From: Bacteroidota bacterium
Lineage (GTDB): Bacteria; Bacteroidota; Bacteroidia; Chitinophagales; Saprospiraceae
Assembly: GCA_963169325.1 (NCBI GenBank)
Contig: CAUJEY010000067.1
Location: 1 to 44,308 of the forward strand
Direction of reading: 5' to 3'
DNA: 44,308 nt
Positions 1-8,910 of the stretch are shown here, piece after piece. The first letter of the stretch is position 1, and every line of letters starts with the position of its first letter. Made by a program: the position numbers and the translations under genes. Under the pieces are notes generated by a model. The model saw only the letters and a program-made list of their open reading frames with translations. It made no database searches and was not told the DNA's origin.

Positions 1-2115
1 AATGCGCCTTGCCAACCCGCCAACAACAACACCGCCCTCTTCGAAGGTCCGGCCGCTACTTGTTCGGGTCGTCTCACGGCGGGGCTGTGGTATCGTTGGC
101 AGGCCGATTTTTCAGGCGTTGCGAAATTGAGTACCAATGCAGATTTCAACGACGTGGTGAATATTTACTCCGGCACTTGTACCAATCCGGTATCTGAAGT
201 ATGCAATAACCAGGATGAGCACGGATTCACCGGGGAAACCACCTGGTTTACCGTTCAAACGGGCAAACAATATTATATCCGGATCAGCGGCCAGGATGAA
301 GGTTTCGGCACGGCGCGCGGCAATCTATGCGTAAAAATCGAGCAGGTGGCGTCCAATCCCACCCGTCCCAACAACGACAACTGCGCCAACGCCGTGAACC
401 TGGCTGTAAACACCGCCTGCACGAATGGCAGCAACGTCAACGCGCTTACCTCTGCTACGCTACCCTCGCTCAATCAACTGGCCCGGGCAGATGTATGGTA
501 TAAATTTACCGCCGGAACCTTGCCTGCGGGCGAGCAATACGAAATACGAAGCAATGCCACCTTTTCCGATATCATTACGGTGTACCAGGGCGGGTGTAAT
601 ACCTTGCAGGAAGTGGCCGGCAATCATAAAGGCGGCGCCCTCGAATTGCCGCCGCTGACCAACGGGCAAACCTATTACGTGCAAATAGCCGGTAACTTCG
701 CCACCGTGGAGGGCGCCCTGTGCGCACAGGTAGCCACAAAGCAAAAAACGCCGCCGCTAAACGACGATTGCCTCGGCGCCGTTAACGTCCCCCTCGGCGG
801 GCCGTGCGTTGCCGGGATGAACCCCGGCGCTACATTTTCCGGCTACCAGCCCTCCTGTGCCGTTTCGGTAAACCGCGATATCTGGTTTAAATTCGTGGCG
901 CCCGGTTTCGGCTCCGTCCAGATCAATACCGGGGCCTCCTTTGAACATACGCTTGCCGTTTGGGAAGGCGACTGCGACAAACTCCGGCAACTATTTTGCG
1001 CATCCAACCCGCTGCGTTGCAACGGCTACGTCACAGCCGGCAACCTGAACAGCGGGCAAACCTATTACCTGCAAATCGCTTCCCGGGCAGGCGCTGCCGG
1101 GGCGGACGCCGGCAATGTCTGCGTCCGGATCGTGGAAGGCAACGCACAAACGGGTTTCGAGCCCATGGCCCTGAACGTGAAAGAGACCTGTATCGGCATG
1201 GATACCGCAAAACTGATTGTTCAGATAAGTGGCGGTGCGCCGCCATTTACGTTTCCGGGTAACACGCCCGGGCAGGTGTTGCTGAGCGGCGCCCCGTACA
1301 CTGTTGTGGTCATCGACGCCAATGGATGTGAAAATTATGTGAGCGGCATTGTGGCACCCTGCGCCTCTAATGTATGCACGCAGGAAATTGCGCTGACGCC
1401 GATGCCGCCGACCTGTTTCGGCGATAATGACGGCGCTATCCACACCACCGTGACAGGCGGCACCGGGCCCTTCCTGTTCTCCTGGTCGAACAGCACCTTT
1501 ACGGCCAACATCGCCGGGCTGTCGGCGGGGACATACACGCTTACCGTGGTGGATGCCAACGGATGTGAATCCGGGGTGAGCCAAACCCTGGTACAACCCG
1601 ATTCGGTTCGGATTGTGGAAGACGAAGTGGTATACCCGACCCAGGGTAAAAGTAACGGCGCGATCAACGTAACGGTTTTCGGCGGTGTTCCGCCGTATCA
1701 ATATACCTGGTTGGTGAACGGAAATCCGTACTCGACCGGCGCAGCGGATTTGAGCAGTTTGCGAAAAGGATTTTATTTGCTGACCGTGGTGGACAGCAAT
1801 GGGTGTCAGGGGGTATTGGCGGTTAATTTGCCGGAAACGGTGGGCACCAAATTCCGGGTTGCCCCCCGTTTTGCCATTATCGTACCCAATCCGGCCCGGG
1901 ACAAGGCCGAACTATTAGTCGCTTTTTCAGCGCCGCAAACCGTGCATTTGGCCATCACAGATGCTGCGGGCCGCATCTTGCGCCGCTGGACGGTCGATCA
2001 TGTGCAGGAACAGCGGCTTCCGATCGATCTGCGCGATTTGCCCGACGGCGTGTATTTTTTACAGGTACAGGCAGGGCAGGAAAGTTTTACCGGAAAAGTG
2101 GTGGTCGGGAATTGA
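1..2115 (+). CDS. Secreted T9SS cargo protein with SprB-like repeats (5' partial)
   Basis: The frame is open from the first base, so the N-terminus and signal peptide lie outside the window; a TTG at 127 is internal. About 704 residues are visible. There are three copies of a cysteine-containing beta-rich domain (about nt 1-340, 370-745 and 755-1140), each with a D-x-W-Y/F-x-F core and a G-x-T/Q-Y-Y-x-x-I strand. Three SprB-like repeats follow (about 1150-1370, 1375-1605 and 1610-1840), with GG-x-x-P-F/Y and V-V-D-A/S-N-G-C motifs. The last ~80 residues are a type A T9SS sorting domain: V-P-N-P-A-R near its start, then D-L-P-D-G-V-Y-F-L-Q-V and a final G-K-V-V-V. Known for the family: such proteins cross the outer membrane by T9SS and are released or anchored at the surface. 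Its binding target is unknown. It is separated from the polysaccharide locus by ~330 bp and is probably a separate transcription unit. Confidence 0.9.
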   Translation, partial: NAPCQPANNNTALFEGPAATCSGRLTAGLWYRWQADFSGVAKLSTNADFNDVVNIYSGTCTNPVSEVCNNQDEHGFTGETTWFTVQTGKQYYIRISGQDEGFGTARGNLCVKIEQVASNPTRPNNDNCANAVNLAVNTACTNGSNVNALTSATLPSLNQLARADVWYKFTAGTLPAGEQYEIRSNATFSDIITVYQGGCNTLQEVAGNHKGGALELPPLTNGQTYYVQIAGNFATVEGALCAQVATKQKTPPLNDDCLGAVNVPLGGPCVAGMNPGATFSGYQPSCAVSVNRDIWFKFVAPGFGSVQINTGASFEHTLAVWEGDCDKLRQLFCASNPLRCNGYVTAGNLNSGQTYYLQIASRAGAAGADAGNVCVRIVEGNAQTGFEPMALNVKETCIGMDTAKLIVQISGGAPPFTFPGNTPGQVLLSGAPYTVVVIDANGCENYVSGIVAPCASNVCTQEIALTPMPPTCFGDNDGAIHTTVTGGTGPFLFSWSNSTFTANIAGLSAGTYTLTVVDANGCESGVSQTLVQPDSVRIVEDEVVYPTQGKSNGAINVTVFGGVPPYQYTWLVNGNPYSTGAADLSSLRKGFYLLTVVDSNGCQGVLAVNLPETVGTKFRVAPRFAIIVPNPARDKAELLVAFSAPQTVHLAITDAAGRILRRWTVDHVQEQRLPIDLRDLPDGVYFLQVQAGQESFTGKVVVGN

Positions 2116-2140
2116 ATTGATAAATTAAAAATATTCCGAC

Positions 2141-2170
2141 TTTATTGCTTGAGTATCCTTTTTATCTTTG
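2141..2170 (+). promoter_or_regulatory. Candidate Bacteroidota promoter for the polysaccharide locus
   Basis: TATCTTTG at 2163-2170 matches the Bacteroidota -7 consensus TAnnTTTG. The -33 box is poor: TTTA at 2141-2144 lies 18 bases upstream, with TTG triplets nearby. If used, the transcript would have a leader of about 270 nt before the GTG start at 2445, including the two small hairpins. The call rests on consensus matching only. Confidence 0.3.
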
Positions 2171-2360
2171 AGCCGCGAATCCGATTCGATCTGATTCCAG
2201 TCCTCCTCGCTTTCTTTTCGATTGGCACGACTTTTGTCTTTCCGTGCAAAGTAATCTTTACGGGTTATCAGTTGATTGTACAAAGTTGTAATGTAATCAA
2301 TTTTTTACGCAAATCATTGATTTCCTTAACCCTATGTAGTTTACAGGCATCTTATCCCCG

Positions 2361-2398
2361 GCAACTGTTGTTGCTAGGCTTAAGTTGTGTGCAACTTA
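2361..2398 (+). other. Two adjacent small hairpins in the leader of wbpD
   Basis: GCAAC-TGTT-GTTGC (2361-2374) and TAAGTTG-TGTG-CAACTTA (2381-2398) are perfect short inverted repeats, 47 bp before the chosen start of the acetyltransferase gene. No U-run follows either stem, so they are not classical terminators. A role in RNA stability or translation is possible but unproven. Confidence 0.35.
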
Positions 2399-2444
2399 TG
2401 TGGGGCGAAGCCTTAATCACTTAATCCGAATAAATAACATCACC

Positions 2445-3035
2445 GTGTCACAACTAACTTACTACGCGCATCCGACAGCCGTGATCGACGAAGGTTGCGA
2501 AATTGGCGAGGGTACCAAAATCTGGCATTTCTGCCATGTGATGAGCGGATCGCGCCTTGGCGAAAACTGTTCTCTCGGACAAAACGTATTTGTTGCTTCG
2601 GGGGTCGTGCTGGGCAACAACGTGAAGGTGCAAAACAACGTGTCCCTTTACGCCGGCGTCACCTGCGAAGACGACGTATTCCTTGGCCCATCCATGGTTT
2701 TTACGAATGTAATTAATCCGCGCAGCGCGGTGAACCGCAAAAGCGATTATAAAAAAACACATGTATCCCGGGGCGTTACGATCGGCGCAAATGCGACGAT
2801 CGTTTGCGGCACGACCCTCGGCGCCTTCGCCTTTATAGGCGCCGGTGCGGTGGTCACGAAAGACGTCCCGGCTTATGCGCTGATCGTAGGCAACCCCGGC
2901 CGTCAAATGGGCTGGATGAGCGAGCACGGGGAACGGCTGGCGTTCGATGAACAGGGGCTTGCGGTGTGTAAAGGCAGCGGAGAAACCTATTCCCTGGTGG
3001 ACGGCCGTGTGCAAAAAAAACAGGATTTAATTTAA
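2445..3035 (+). CDS. wbpD: UDP-2-acetamido-3-amino-2,3-dideoxyglucuronate N-acetyltransferase-like (WbpD/WlbB family)
   Basis: A left-handed beta-helix acetyltransferase of about 196 residues. Hexapeptide repeats run through almost the whole chain, from the [10 protein letters not shown] region to a [11 protein letters not shown] turn and the closing V-G-N-P-G-R motif. In this family the enzyme transfers acetyl from acetyl-CoA to the C3 amine of UDP-GlcNAc3NA, giving UDP-2,3-diacetamido-2,3-dideoxyglucuronate. I chose the GTG at 2445 because the family-like sequence ([14 protein letters not shown]) begins there; the open frame continues up to 2385 with unrelated residues. The next gene, a WbpB-like dehydrogenase, acts in the same pathway and starts 41 bp later, which supports the assignment. 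Genes for the first dehydrogenase (WbpA) and the dedicated aminotransferase (WbpE) are not visible here. A related 3-N-acetyltransferase specificity is the main alternative. Confidence 0.82.
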   Translation: MSQLTYYAHPTAVIDEGCEIGEGTKIWHFCHVMSGSRLGENCSLGQNVFVASGVVLGNNVKVQNNVSLYAGVTCEDDVFLGPSMVFTNVINPRSAVNRKSDYKKTHVSRGVTIGANATIVCGTTLGAFAFIGAGAVVTKDVPAYALIVGNPGRQMGWMSEHGERLAFDEQGLAVCKGSGETYSLVDGRVQKKQDLI

Positions 3036-3076
3036 TCTTTTCCTCTGAATAATAATCATCCGCCTAAACATTAAAA

Positions 3077-4045
3077 ATGAAACGATTTGTACTCATCGGC
3101 GCAGCCGGCTACATTGCTCCCCGGCACATGCGCGCCATCAAAGACACCGGCAACACGCTTGTGGCAGCAGTTGATACTAAAGATTCCGTTGGTATTATCG
3201 ACAGCTATTTCCCAGAATCGGCTTTTTTTACCGAATTTGAACGATTCGACCGCCATGTCAGCAAACTCAAACGCAACGGCATCCCCATTGATTACGCGAG
3301 TATTTGTTCGCCTAATTATCTTCACGATGCCCATATCCGGTTCGGTATGCGCATCGGAGCGGATGTCATTTGTGAAAAACCCCTGGTACTGAACCCCTGG
3401 AACGTGGACGGTCTGCTGGAAACGGAAGAAGAAACCGGGCATAAAGTGTACACGATTTTGCAATTGCGGCTTCATCCGGCCATCATCGAATTAAAACGCC
3501 AGGTAGATGCCGCCGGCCCCAATAAAGTATTCGACGTTAACCTGAGTTATATCACCTCCCGCGGCAAATGGTATTTTGCCAGTTGGAAAGGCGATAAAGA
3601 AAAATCGGGCGGTATCGCCACGAATATCGGGGTCCACTTTTTTGATATGTTGCAGTGGATATTCGGCGACGTCCAGGAAAATATCGTACACGTACAAACC
3701 CACGATCGCGCCGCCGGATTTCTGCGGCTGGAAAAAGCCCGCGTGCGCTGGTTCCTGAGTATTAACTATAACACGATTCCGGAAACCGTCAAAGCAAGTG
3801 GTGCGCGCACCTACCGTTCCATCACTGTGGAGGGGAAGAATATCGAGTTCAGTGAAGGATTCACCGATTTGCATAATCTGAGTTACCAAGCCATTCTTGA
3901 AGGGAAAGGATTTGGCTTGAAAGATGCTGCACCCGCGGTTAAAATCACGCACGAGATTCGGAACGCGCAGCCCATCGGGCTGAACGGTCACCACCATCCA
4001 TTGGCGGAGTTGGCAGTTAGCCCGCACCCTTTTGAGCAGGAATAA
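3077..4045 (+). CDS. wbpB: Gfo/Idh/MocA oxidoreductase, UDP-GlcNAcA 3-dehydrogenase-like (WbpB/WlbA)
   Basis: 322 residues, normal for WbpB/WlbA. The N-terminus has the Rossmann stretch F-V-L-I-G-A-A-G-Y-I-A with an R-H-M-R-A-I helix. An S-I-C-S-P-N-Y-L-H motif and the family hallmark C-E-K-P-L (about residues 98-102) follow. The C-terminal half is the substrate-binding alpha/beta domain and contains G-G-I-A-T-N-I-G-V-H-F-F-D, holding the usual catalytic-region histidine. Known role: NAD-dependent oxidation of the C3 hydroxyl of UDP-N-acetylglucosaminuronate, giving the 3-keto sugar that is then aminated and acetylated by WbpD. The upstream wbpD homologue supports this substrate. The aminotransferase for the middle step would have to be the DegT protein at 12201 or a gene elsewhere. 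Confidence 0.85.
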   Translation: MKRFVLIGAAGYIAPRHMRAIKDTGNTLVAAVDTKDSVGIIDSYFPESAFFTEFERFDRHVSKLKRNGIPIDYASICSPNYLHDAHIRFGMRIGADVICEKPLVLNPWNVDGLLETEEETGHKVYTILQLRLHPAIIELKRQVDAAGPNKVFDVNLSYITSRGKWYFASWKGDKEKSGGIATNIGVHFFDMLQWIFGDVQENIVHVQTHDRAAGFLRLEKARVRWFLSINYNTIPETVKASGARTYRSITVEGKNIEFSEGFTDLHNLSYQAILEGKGFGLKDAAPAVKITHEIRNAQPIGLNGHHHPLAELAVSPHPFEQE

Positions 4046-4109
4046 TGCTCCAATACCTTAAATTTTTTCCGGTCACGGTACTCCGGATAATTTCAAAACC
4101 GATCAAACT

Positions 4110-6446
4110 ATGGGAGAAAGTACATTTAACATCAGACCTTTAATCTACTCAGGACTCCGTTACTGGTACCTGTTTCTGCTCATCCCGCCGATGTTGCTCT
4201 CGGCCGCTTACTTCTACCTGAAGTACACGATGCCCATGTATCAATCGGAAGCGATGATCCTCATCAAGGACGACGAAAACTCCGGGCAGCCCAATGAGGA
4301 AATTATGTTTACGGAATTGGGCATGGGCAAGAAAAATAAAACGTTGGAAAACGAAACGCTGATCCTGAAATCTACGCCCCTGATGGCAGAAGTGGTCAAA
4401 GCGCTCAACCTGCAGTATCAATATACCAGTGTAGACGGGTTGGTAAAACGGGTGTTGTATAAAAATACGCCTATCGAGGTGCTGGACTGGCGGCCCAAGT
4501 ACAAGAATGCCGGTTTGGCCGCGATGTTGTACGACAATGGCCGCGGCGGTTATCGCCTTGAAGTGGACAAGCAGGAATATAGCGGCGAATTCGGTAAAGA
4601 ACTGCATTTGCCCACCGGAATTCTTGCCCTTTCGCACAAGCCGGGCGAATATGCCAACACACCGATCCAACTGAATATTGAACCGGTGCTGGAAGTGGCC
4701 CGCGCAATTGCCGGTGATCTGAAGGTCGAAATTATGGGCGAACTCTCCAGTACACTGCACCTGAGTATAAAAGATCATTCGGCAGATCGCGCCCGCGATA
4801 TTTTGGCCGAAGTAATGACCAAGTATAACCAGAACAGCATCGAGACCAAAAACAAGGCGTTTGAAAACACCATCGACATGGTGAACGAACGGATCAGACT
4901 GATTTCGCAGGATCTCTCGCAGGCAGAACAAAGCGTGGAATCCTACAAGCGGAATTACAACATGATGAATATCAGTGCGGAAGGCCAGCAACTATTGGGC
5001 GACCTGGCTGCTTACAGCAAAGAAATAACCGGCTCGGAGGTGCAATTGGAAATTTTGAATTCTGTAGAAAATGTGCTGAACAACAACCGCAACAGCTTCG
5101 AATTCGTACCCACCAACCTCAACCTGAACAACCTGACGCTATCGCAACAACTCGCCAATTTTAACTCACTGCTGAGCAATCGGGAAAAACTGAAGAGTGA
5201 AGCCGGTCCGGCTCACCCCGACATGGTGCTCACCGAACGCCAGATACAGAACTTGCGGACGACGATTATTGATAATATCCGCAGCATTAAAAGCGACCTG
5301 CAAATTTCCAGTAATGCCTCTAAAGGGGCAAAATACAACCTGGAAAGCCGCTTGCAGAGCCTGCCGAAGCACGAACGCGAGTTGGTAAACATCGAGCGCC
5401 AAAAGAACGTTATCGAAAATCTCTACCTGTACCTGTTACAAAAAAGGGAAGAAGCCGCCGTTTCGCTCGCCGTCACGGCATCGAAGGGACGGGTGGTAGA
5501 ACCCGCCGACGCTTTTTATGGACCGATCAGCCCTAAAAAAGCCCAGATATGGCTCATTGCCTTGTTCCTGGGTTTTGCGATCCCAATCGGTTTGATTTTA
5601 CTGTTGGAAGGTCTGAACGACAAAGTGCAAACCGAGGCCGATATTACCAACGCTACCTCGGTGCCGTTGGGCGGAACGCTGGGGCTCAGCCGGAGAAAGG
5701 ACCGGGTGGTCGTCACCGAAAACAGCCGTACGGCCGTCTCCGAAATGTTCCGGCTGCTCCGGGCCAACCTGGCTTATGTCACCCCGGGTATTGAAATGAA
5801 AAGTATGATCATTACCTCCAGCACTTCCGGTGAAGGCAAATCCTATATTTGCCTGAACCTCGGTATGACCATGGCGCTCACCGGAAAGAAGGTATTGATC
5901 GTTGAACTTGACCTGCGCAAACCCAAACAGGAACAGTACCTGAACGTGGAACGCTCCGATGAAGGGGTAGTTAATTACCTCATCAGCCCCACGATGCCGG
6001 CCTACAAGGTCATACGGAATACCGGCCTGCACGCCAACCTCGACTTTATCAGCAGCGGCCCGGTGCCACCCAATCCGGGGGAACTGATCCTGTCGCCACG
6101 CCTGCGTACGCTTATCGACGAAATGCGCGACAAATATGATTTCATTATCATAGACGCTCCGCCGGTGGGTCGCGTAGCCGACGCGCTGCAAATGAAAGAC
6201 CTGGCCGAAGCCACGATGTACGTGGTGCGCACCGGCTACACCCGGAAAGGTCAATTACAAATCGTGGAGGATATTGCTGCCAAAAACAAAATGCCAAAAC
6301 CCTTTATCGTGCTCAACGGTATGCCGGTGAACAAACCGGGCTACACAGGCGCTTATACTTATGGTTACGGCTACGGTTATGGCGGTGGAAAAGGGTACTA
6401 CGAACCGGAAAAAAAGGCGACAAAGAAGGCTAAACAGAAGGTGTGA
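4110..6446 (+). CDS. Wzc-like polysaccharide co-polymerase with BY-kinase domain
   Basis: 778 residues, the usual Wzc length. Order: Wzz domain with TM1 at about residues 17-36; a long periplasmic coiled-coil region (about 240-450); a GNVR-like segment; TM2 at about 480-501; then a cytoplasmic bacterial tyrosine kinase. The kinase shows Walker A S-S-T-S-G-E-G-K-S (about 567-576), Walker A' V-L-I-V-E-L-D-L-R-K-P (about 595-605) and Walker B F-I-I-I-D-A-P-P (about 677-684). The C-terminal tail is a tyrosine cluster (repeated Y-G) followed by a lysine-rich end, the expected autophosphorylation site. In this family, cycling of tyrosine phosphorylation controls polymer length and export. No Wzb-type phosphatase or Wza channel was seen in the window. 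The stop overlaps the possible GTG start of the flippase gene. Confidence 0.92.
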   Translation: MGESTFNIRPLIYSGLRYWYLFLLIPPMLLSAAYFYLKYTMPMYQSEAMILIKDDENSGQPNEEIMFTELGMGKKNKTLENETLILKSTPLMAEVVKALNLQYQYTSVDGLVKRVLYKNTPIEVLDWRPKYKNAGLAAMLYDNGRGGYRLEVDKQEYSGEFGKELHLPTGILALSHKPGEYANTPIQLNIEPVLEVARAIAGDLKVEIMGELSSTLHLSIKDHSADRARDILAEVMTKYNQNSIETKNKAFENTIDMVNERIRLISQDLSQAEQSVESYKRNYNMMNISAEGQQLLGDLAAYSKEITGSEVQLEILNSVENVLNNNRNSFEFVPTNLNLNNLTLSQQLANFNSLLSNREKLKSEAGPAHPDMVLTERQIQNLRTTIIDNIRSIKSDLQISSNASKGAKYNLESRLQSLPKHERELVNIERQKNVIENLYLYLLQKREEAAVSLAVTASKGRVVEPADAFYGPISPKKAQIWLIALFLGFAIPIGLILLLEGLNDKVQTEADITNATSVPLGGTLGLSRRKDRVVVTENSRTAVSEMFRLLRANLAYVTPGIEMKSMIITSSTSGEGKSYICLNLGMTMALTGKKVLIVELDLRKPKQEQYLNVERSDEGVVNYLISPTMPAYKVIRNTGLHANLDFISSGPVPPNPGELILSPRLRTLIDEMRDKYDFIIIDAPPVGRVADALQMKDLAEATMYVVRTGYTRKGQLQIVEDIAAKNKMPKPFIVLNGMPVNKPGYTGAYTYGYGYGYGGGKGYYEPEKKATKKAKQKV

Positions 6447-7912
6447 CGGACATGAACAAGTCGCTCAGCGAAAAATCACTTTCGGCGATAATCTGGTTGC
6501 TCCTCGATAAACTGGGCAGTAGTAGTGTTAACTTTATTGTTACTATTTTACTCGCCCGGTTGTTATCGCCGGAAGATTTCGGCTTGGTAGCGATGGTGCT
6601 GGTTTTTTTCGAATTCTCTTCCGTATTTGTGGAAAGCGGCTTTTCAGCCGCCCTCATCCGCGAAAAGGAAATTTCGGAGATCGATAAATCAACCACCTTC
6701 ATTTTTAACCTGATTGCCGCGATCATCCTGTATGCCATCCTGTTCGTCAGTGCGCCGGCCATCGCCGCGTTTTTTAACCAGGAGATTTTGGTGTGGATCG
6801 TGCGGATCATGGGGCTCAACCTGCTGTTCAATGCGTTTTCCATTATTCAGCACGCCACGCTCATCCAACAGGTCCATTTCAAAACCCAAACCAAAATCCG
6901 CTTTCTGACCACCGCGCTCTCCGGCACTTGCGCCATCGTGTTGGCCTATCAGGGTTTTGGTGTATGGAGCCTGGTCGTCCGGTTCGTCCTGTCGGACCTG
7001 ATGGACGCGACGCTGCTTTGGATACTGACGCGCTGGACGCCGAAAGCGCAATTCAGTTGGGCTTCCTTTAAACGGCTTTTCGGTTTCGGATCAAAAATAT
7101 TGGCGGCCGCCATACTCGACAAGTTTTTTACCCATATCTACAAGTTGCTGATTGGTAAATTTTTCTCCGCGGCTACCCTGGGATTCTATACACAAGCCAA
7201 TACGTTCACCAATATGGTGATCAATACCTTGTTCCGCACGATACACAATGTGACCTATCCCGTATTAGCCAAACTACAGGACGAGCGGGAAAAACTGAAA
7301 GCCGGGTACCGGAAAATACTGAAACTCACTTCTTTTGTCATCGTCCCCGCATTAGTTATTTTGGGGGTGCTGGCCGAGCCGGTATTGGTCACCTTAGTCG
7401 GTGAAAAATGGCTGCCTTCGGTCCCGATGTTGCAACTGTTGTGCCTTTCGGGGCTAACGTATCATTTCAGTTCTATCAACCTCAACATGCTGCTGGTATT
7501 GGGCCGGTCCGATCTGAGCCTGAAACTGGAGGTAATGAAAAAAATCAATATAACCATTGCCATTTTCATCGGTCTGAAATTTGGGATTTATGGCCTGATT
7601 ATCGGGGAAGTCATCTCCTCTTATATAAATCTGATTATAAATGCCTATTATTCCGATAGATTCCTGCACTATTCCATACAGGATCAGGTAAAAGATATAT
7701 TCCCTACCATCGCTTTTAGCACTCTGATTGGGGGTATGTTGTTTTTTATAAAAGATTATCCCGCACTACCGGGCATTGCGAATATTATCCTGATTTCTTT
7801 TGCAGGCGTTTTGCTCTACCTCGCCCTACATTTTTGGGCTAAAACAGAGGAAATGAGTCTGTTGCGCCGAACGGTCATCCCTAAAACCATGAAACTGATT
7901 ACCGGAAGATGA
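6443..7912 (+). CDS. wzx: Wzx-type lipopolysaccharide/polysaccharide flippase (MOP superfamily)
   Basis: 489 residues, hydrophobic almost throughout, with about 12-14 predicted membrane helices. It has the N-terminal pattern of polysaccharide transporters: a short polar start, L-D-K-L-G-S-S-S-V-N-F helix 1, L-A-R-L-L-S-P-E-D-F-G-L-V-A-M loop, then a G-F-S-A-A-L-I-R segment. This is the WzxC/RfbX-like pattern. The family flips undecaprenyl-diphosphate-linked repeat units from the inner to the outer face of the cytoplasmic membrane. The annotated GTG at 6443 overlaps the wzc stop; the ATG at 6452 is an equally good start. The 3' end overlaps the next glycosyltransferase by 4 nt (ATGA), so translation is probably coupled. 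Confidence 0.9.
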   Translation: MTDMNKSLSEKSLSAIIWLLLDKLGSSSVNFIVTILLARLLSPEDFGLVAMVLVFFEFSSVFVESGFSAALIREKEISEIDKSTTFIFNLIAAIILYAILFVSAPAIAAFFNQEILVWIVRIMGLNLLFNAFSIIQHATLIQQVHFKTQTKIRFLTTALSGTCAIVLAYQGFGVWSLVVRFVLSDLMDATLLWILTRWTPKAQFSWASFKRLFGFGSKILAAAILDKFFTHIYKLLIGKFFSAATLGFYTQANTFTNMVINTLFRTIHNVTYPVLAKLQDEREKLKAGYRKILKLTSFVIVPALVILGVLAEPVLVTLVGEKWLPSVPMLQLLCLSGLTYHFSSINLNMLLVLGRSDLSLKLEVMKKINITIAIFIGLKFGIYGLIIGEVISSYINLIINAYYSDRFLHYSIQDQVKDIFPTIAFSTLIGGMLFFIKDYPALPGIANIILISFAGVLLYLALHFWAKTEEMSLLRRTVIPKTMKLITGR

Positions 7913-8880
7913 TACATACACAAACCAATGATATGTCGAACCAGGATCCTTTGGTAAGCGTGTGTATGCTCGCCTACAATATCGAATCTTTTATCGGGGA
8001 AGCGATTGAGGGTGTACTGCATCAACAAACAAACTTCCCGGTCGAGTTGGTCATCGGTGAAGACTGCTCCCGCGACGCCACCCGAAAGGTGTGTGAGACG
8101 TACCAGGAAAAATACCCCGGCCGTATTCGCCTGTTACCGGCCGGCAACAACCTCGGCATCGCCGGAAACGCCGCCAAAACCCTTGCGCAATGCCGGGGCA
8201 AATACATCGCCGTTTGTGACGGCGACGACGTGTGGACGGATGTCCATAAACTTCAGGACCAGGTTCATTTTCTGGAACAAAATCAGGACTACGGCGCCGT
8301 GTATACCGACGTGCAAACCATAGATGAACATGGAAACAAAACAGAAGACCCCGATCATGCCTATATCAGGGAACTGTACGCGGCAGGCGATCTTTTTTAT
8401 AAATTACTGACTGGCAATTTTATCAATAATTCTACGGCCGTGTTTCGCAAACAATTGATCGAAGGATATGAAATTGATACCGACCGGGATTATTACACCC
8501 ACGATCATTTGTTGTGGCTGTATATTTCCGCCCAGGCTAAAATTCATTTTATCCAGGCTAAAACCACCCAATACCGGAAACACTCGGGGGGCGTCACCAA
8601 CTCCATCGCCAAACTGACCAGCAACAAAAAAAAGTTTCAATACCATTTGTACGATATCCTGATCAGTTTCGACAAGTTTCATTCCCGACCCAAAAGAGCG
8701 GAAGAGCGCATGTTAATCTTTCAGAAAATTATGTCGATTCTCTATCGCAAAGAAAATACCCTGAAAATGAAAACGCATATATTGGGCCTCATACCGCGGT
8801 ATTTTCCAGGCATCATCGGCTTGTCCAAACTGTTCTTCGGTAAATTAGTAAGGCCTCGTTTTACACTTGCTCAACAATAA
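7909..8880 (+). CDS. Glycosyltransferase family 2
   Basis: 323 residues with a GT-A fold. The N-terminus reads V-S-V-C-M-L-A-Y-N-I-E, then a Q-Q-T-N-F-P-V-E-L-V-I-G-E-D-C-S-x-D nucleotide-binding segment, and the metal-binding acidic motif C-D-G-D-D-V-W at about residue 100. The C-terminal third is basic and could contact the membrane. The 4-nt ATGA overlap with wzx suggests coupled translation; the ATG at 7933 (M-S-N-Q-D) is an alternative start that removes eight residues. It should add one sugar to the lipid-linked unit in the cytoplasm. Donor and acceptor cannot be told from the sequence. Confidence 0.88.
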   Translation: MIHTQTNDMSNQDPLVSVCMLAYNIESFIGEAIEGVLHQQTNFPVELVIGEDCSRDATRKVCETYQEKYPGRIRLLPAGNNLGIAGNAAKTLAQCRGKYIAVCDGDDVWTDVHKLQDQVHFLEQNQDYGAVYTDVQTIDEHGNKTEDPDHAYIRELYAAGDLFYKLLTGNFINNSTAVFRKQLIEGYEIDTDRDYYTHDHLLWLYISAQAKIHFIQAKTTQYRKHSGGVTNSIAKLTSNKKKFQYHLYDILISFDKFHSRPKRAEERMLIFQKIMSILYRKENTLKMKTHILGLIPRYFPGIIGLSKLFFGKLVRPRFTLAQQ

Positions 8881-8910
8881 AATCATAACAACCAAACTGG
8901 AACAAAACGG

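Larger units (their letters stand above)
2116..2444. other. AT-rich intergenic region with small hairpins
   Basis: This 329-bp gap separates the T9SS cargo gene from the first locus gene. It is clearly richer in A+T than the genes on either side. I see no convincing gene. It holds one TAnnTTTG element (2163-2170) and two small perfect hairpins near the downstream gene: a 5-bp stem at 2361-2374 and a 7-bp stem at 2381-2398. These could shape a long 5' leader of the polysaccharide operon, but no known RNA family was recognised. Confidence 0.5.

Noticed and set aside
991-1701. 236-codon open frame on the minus strand opposite the T9SS cargo gene
   Set aside because: Antisense shadow of a clearly coding SprB-like repeat region.
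2149-2424. 91-codon plus-strand open frame starting at TTG between the T9SS gene and wbpD
   Set aside because: AT-rich spacer DNA, no recognisable domain, no proper start, and it overlaps the wbpD leader hairpins.
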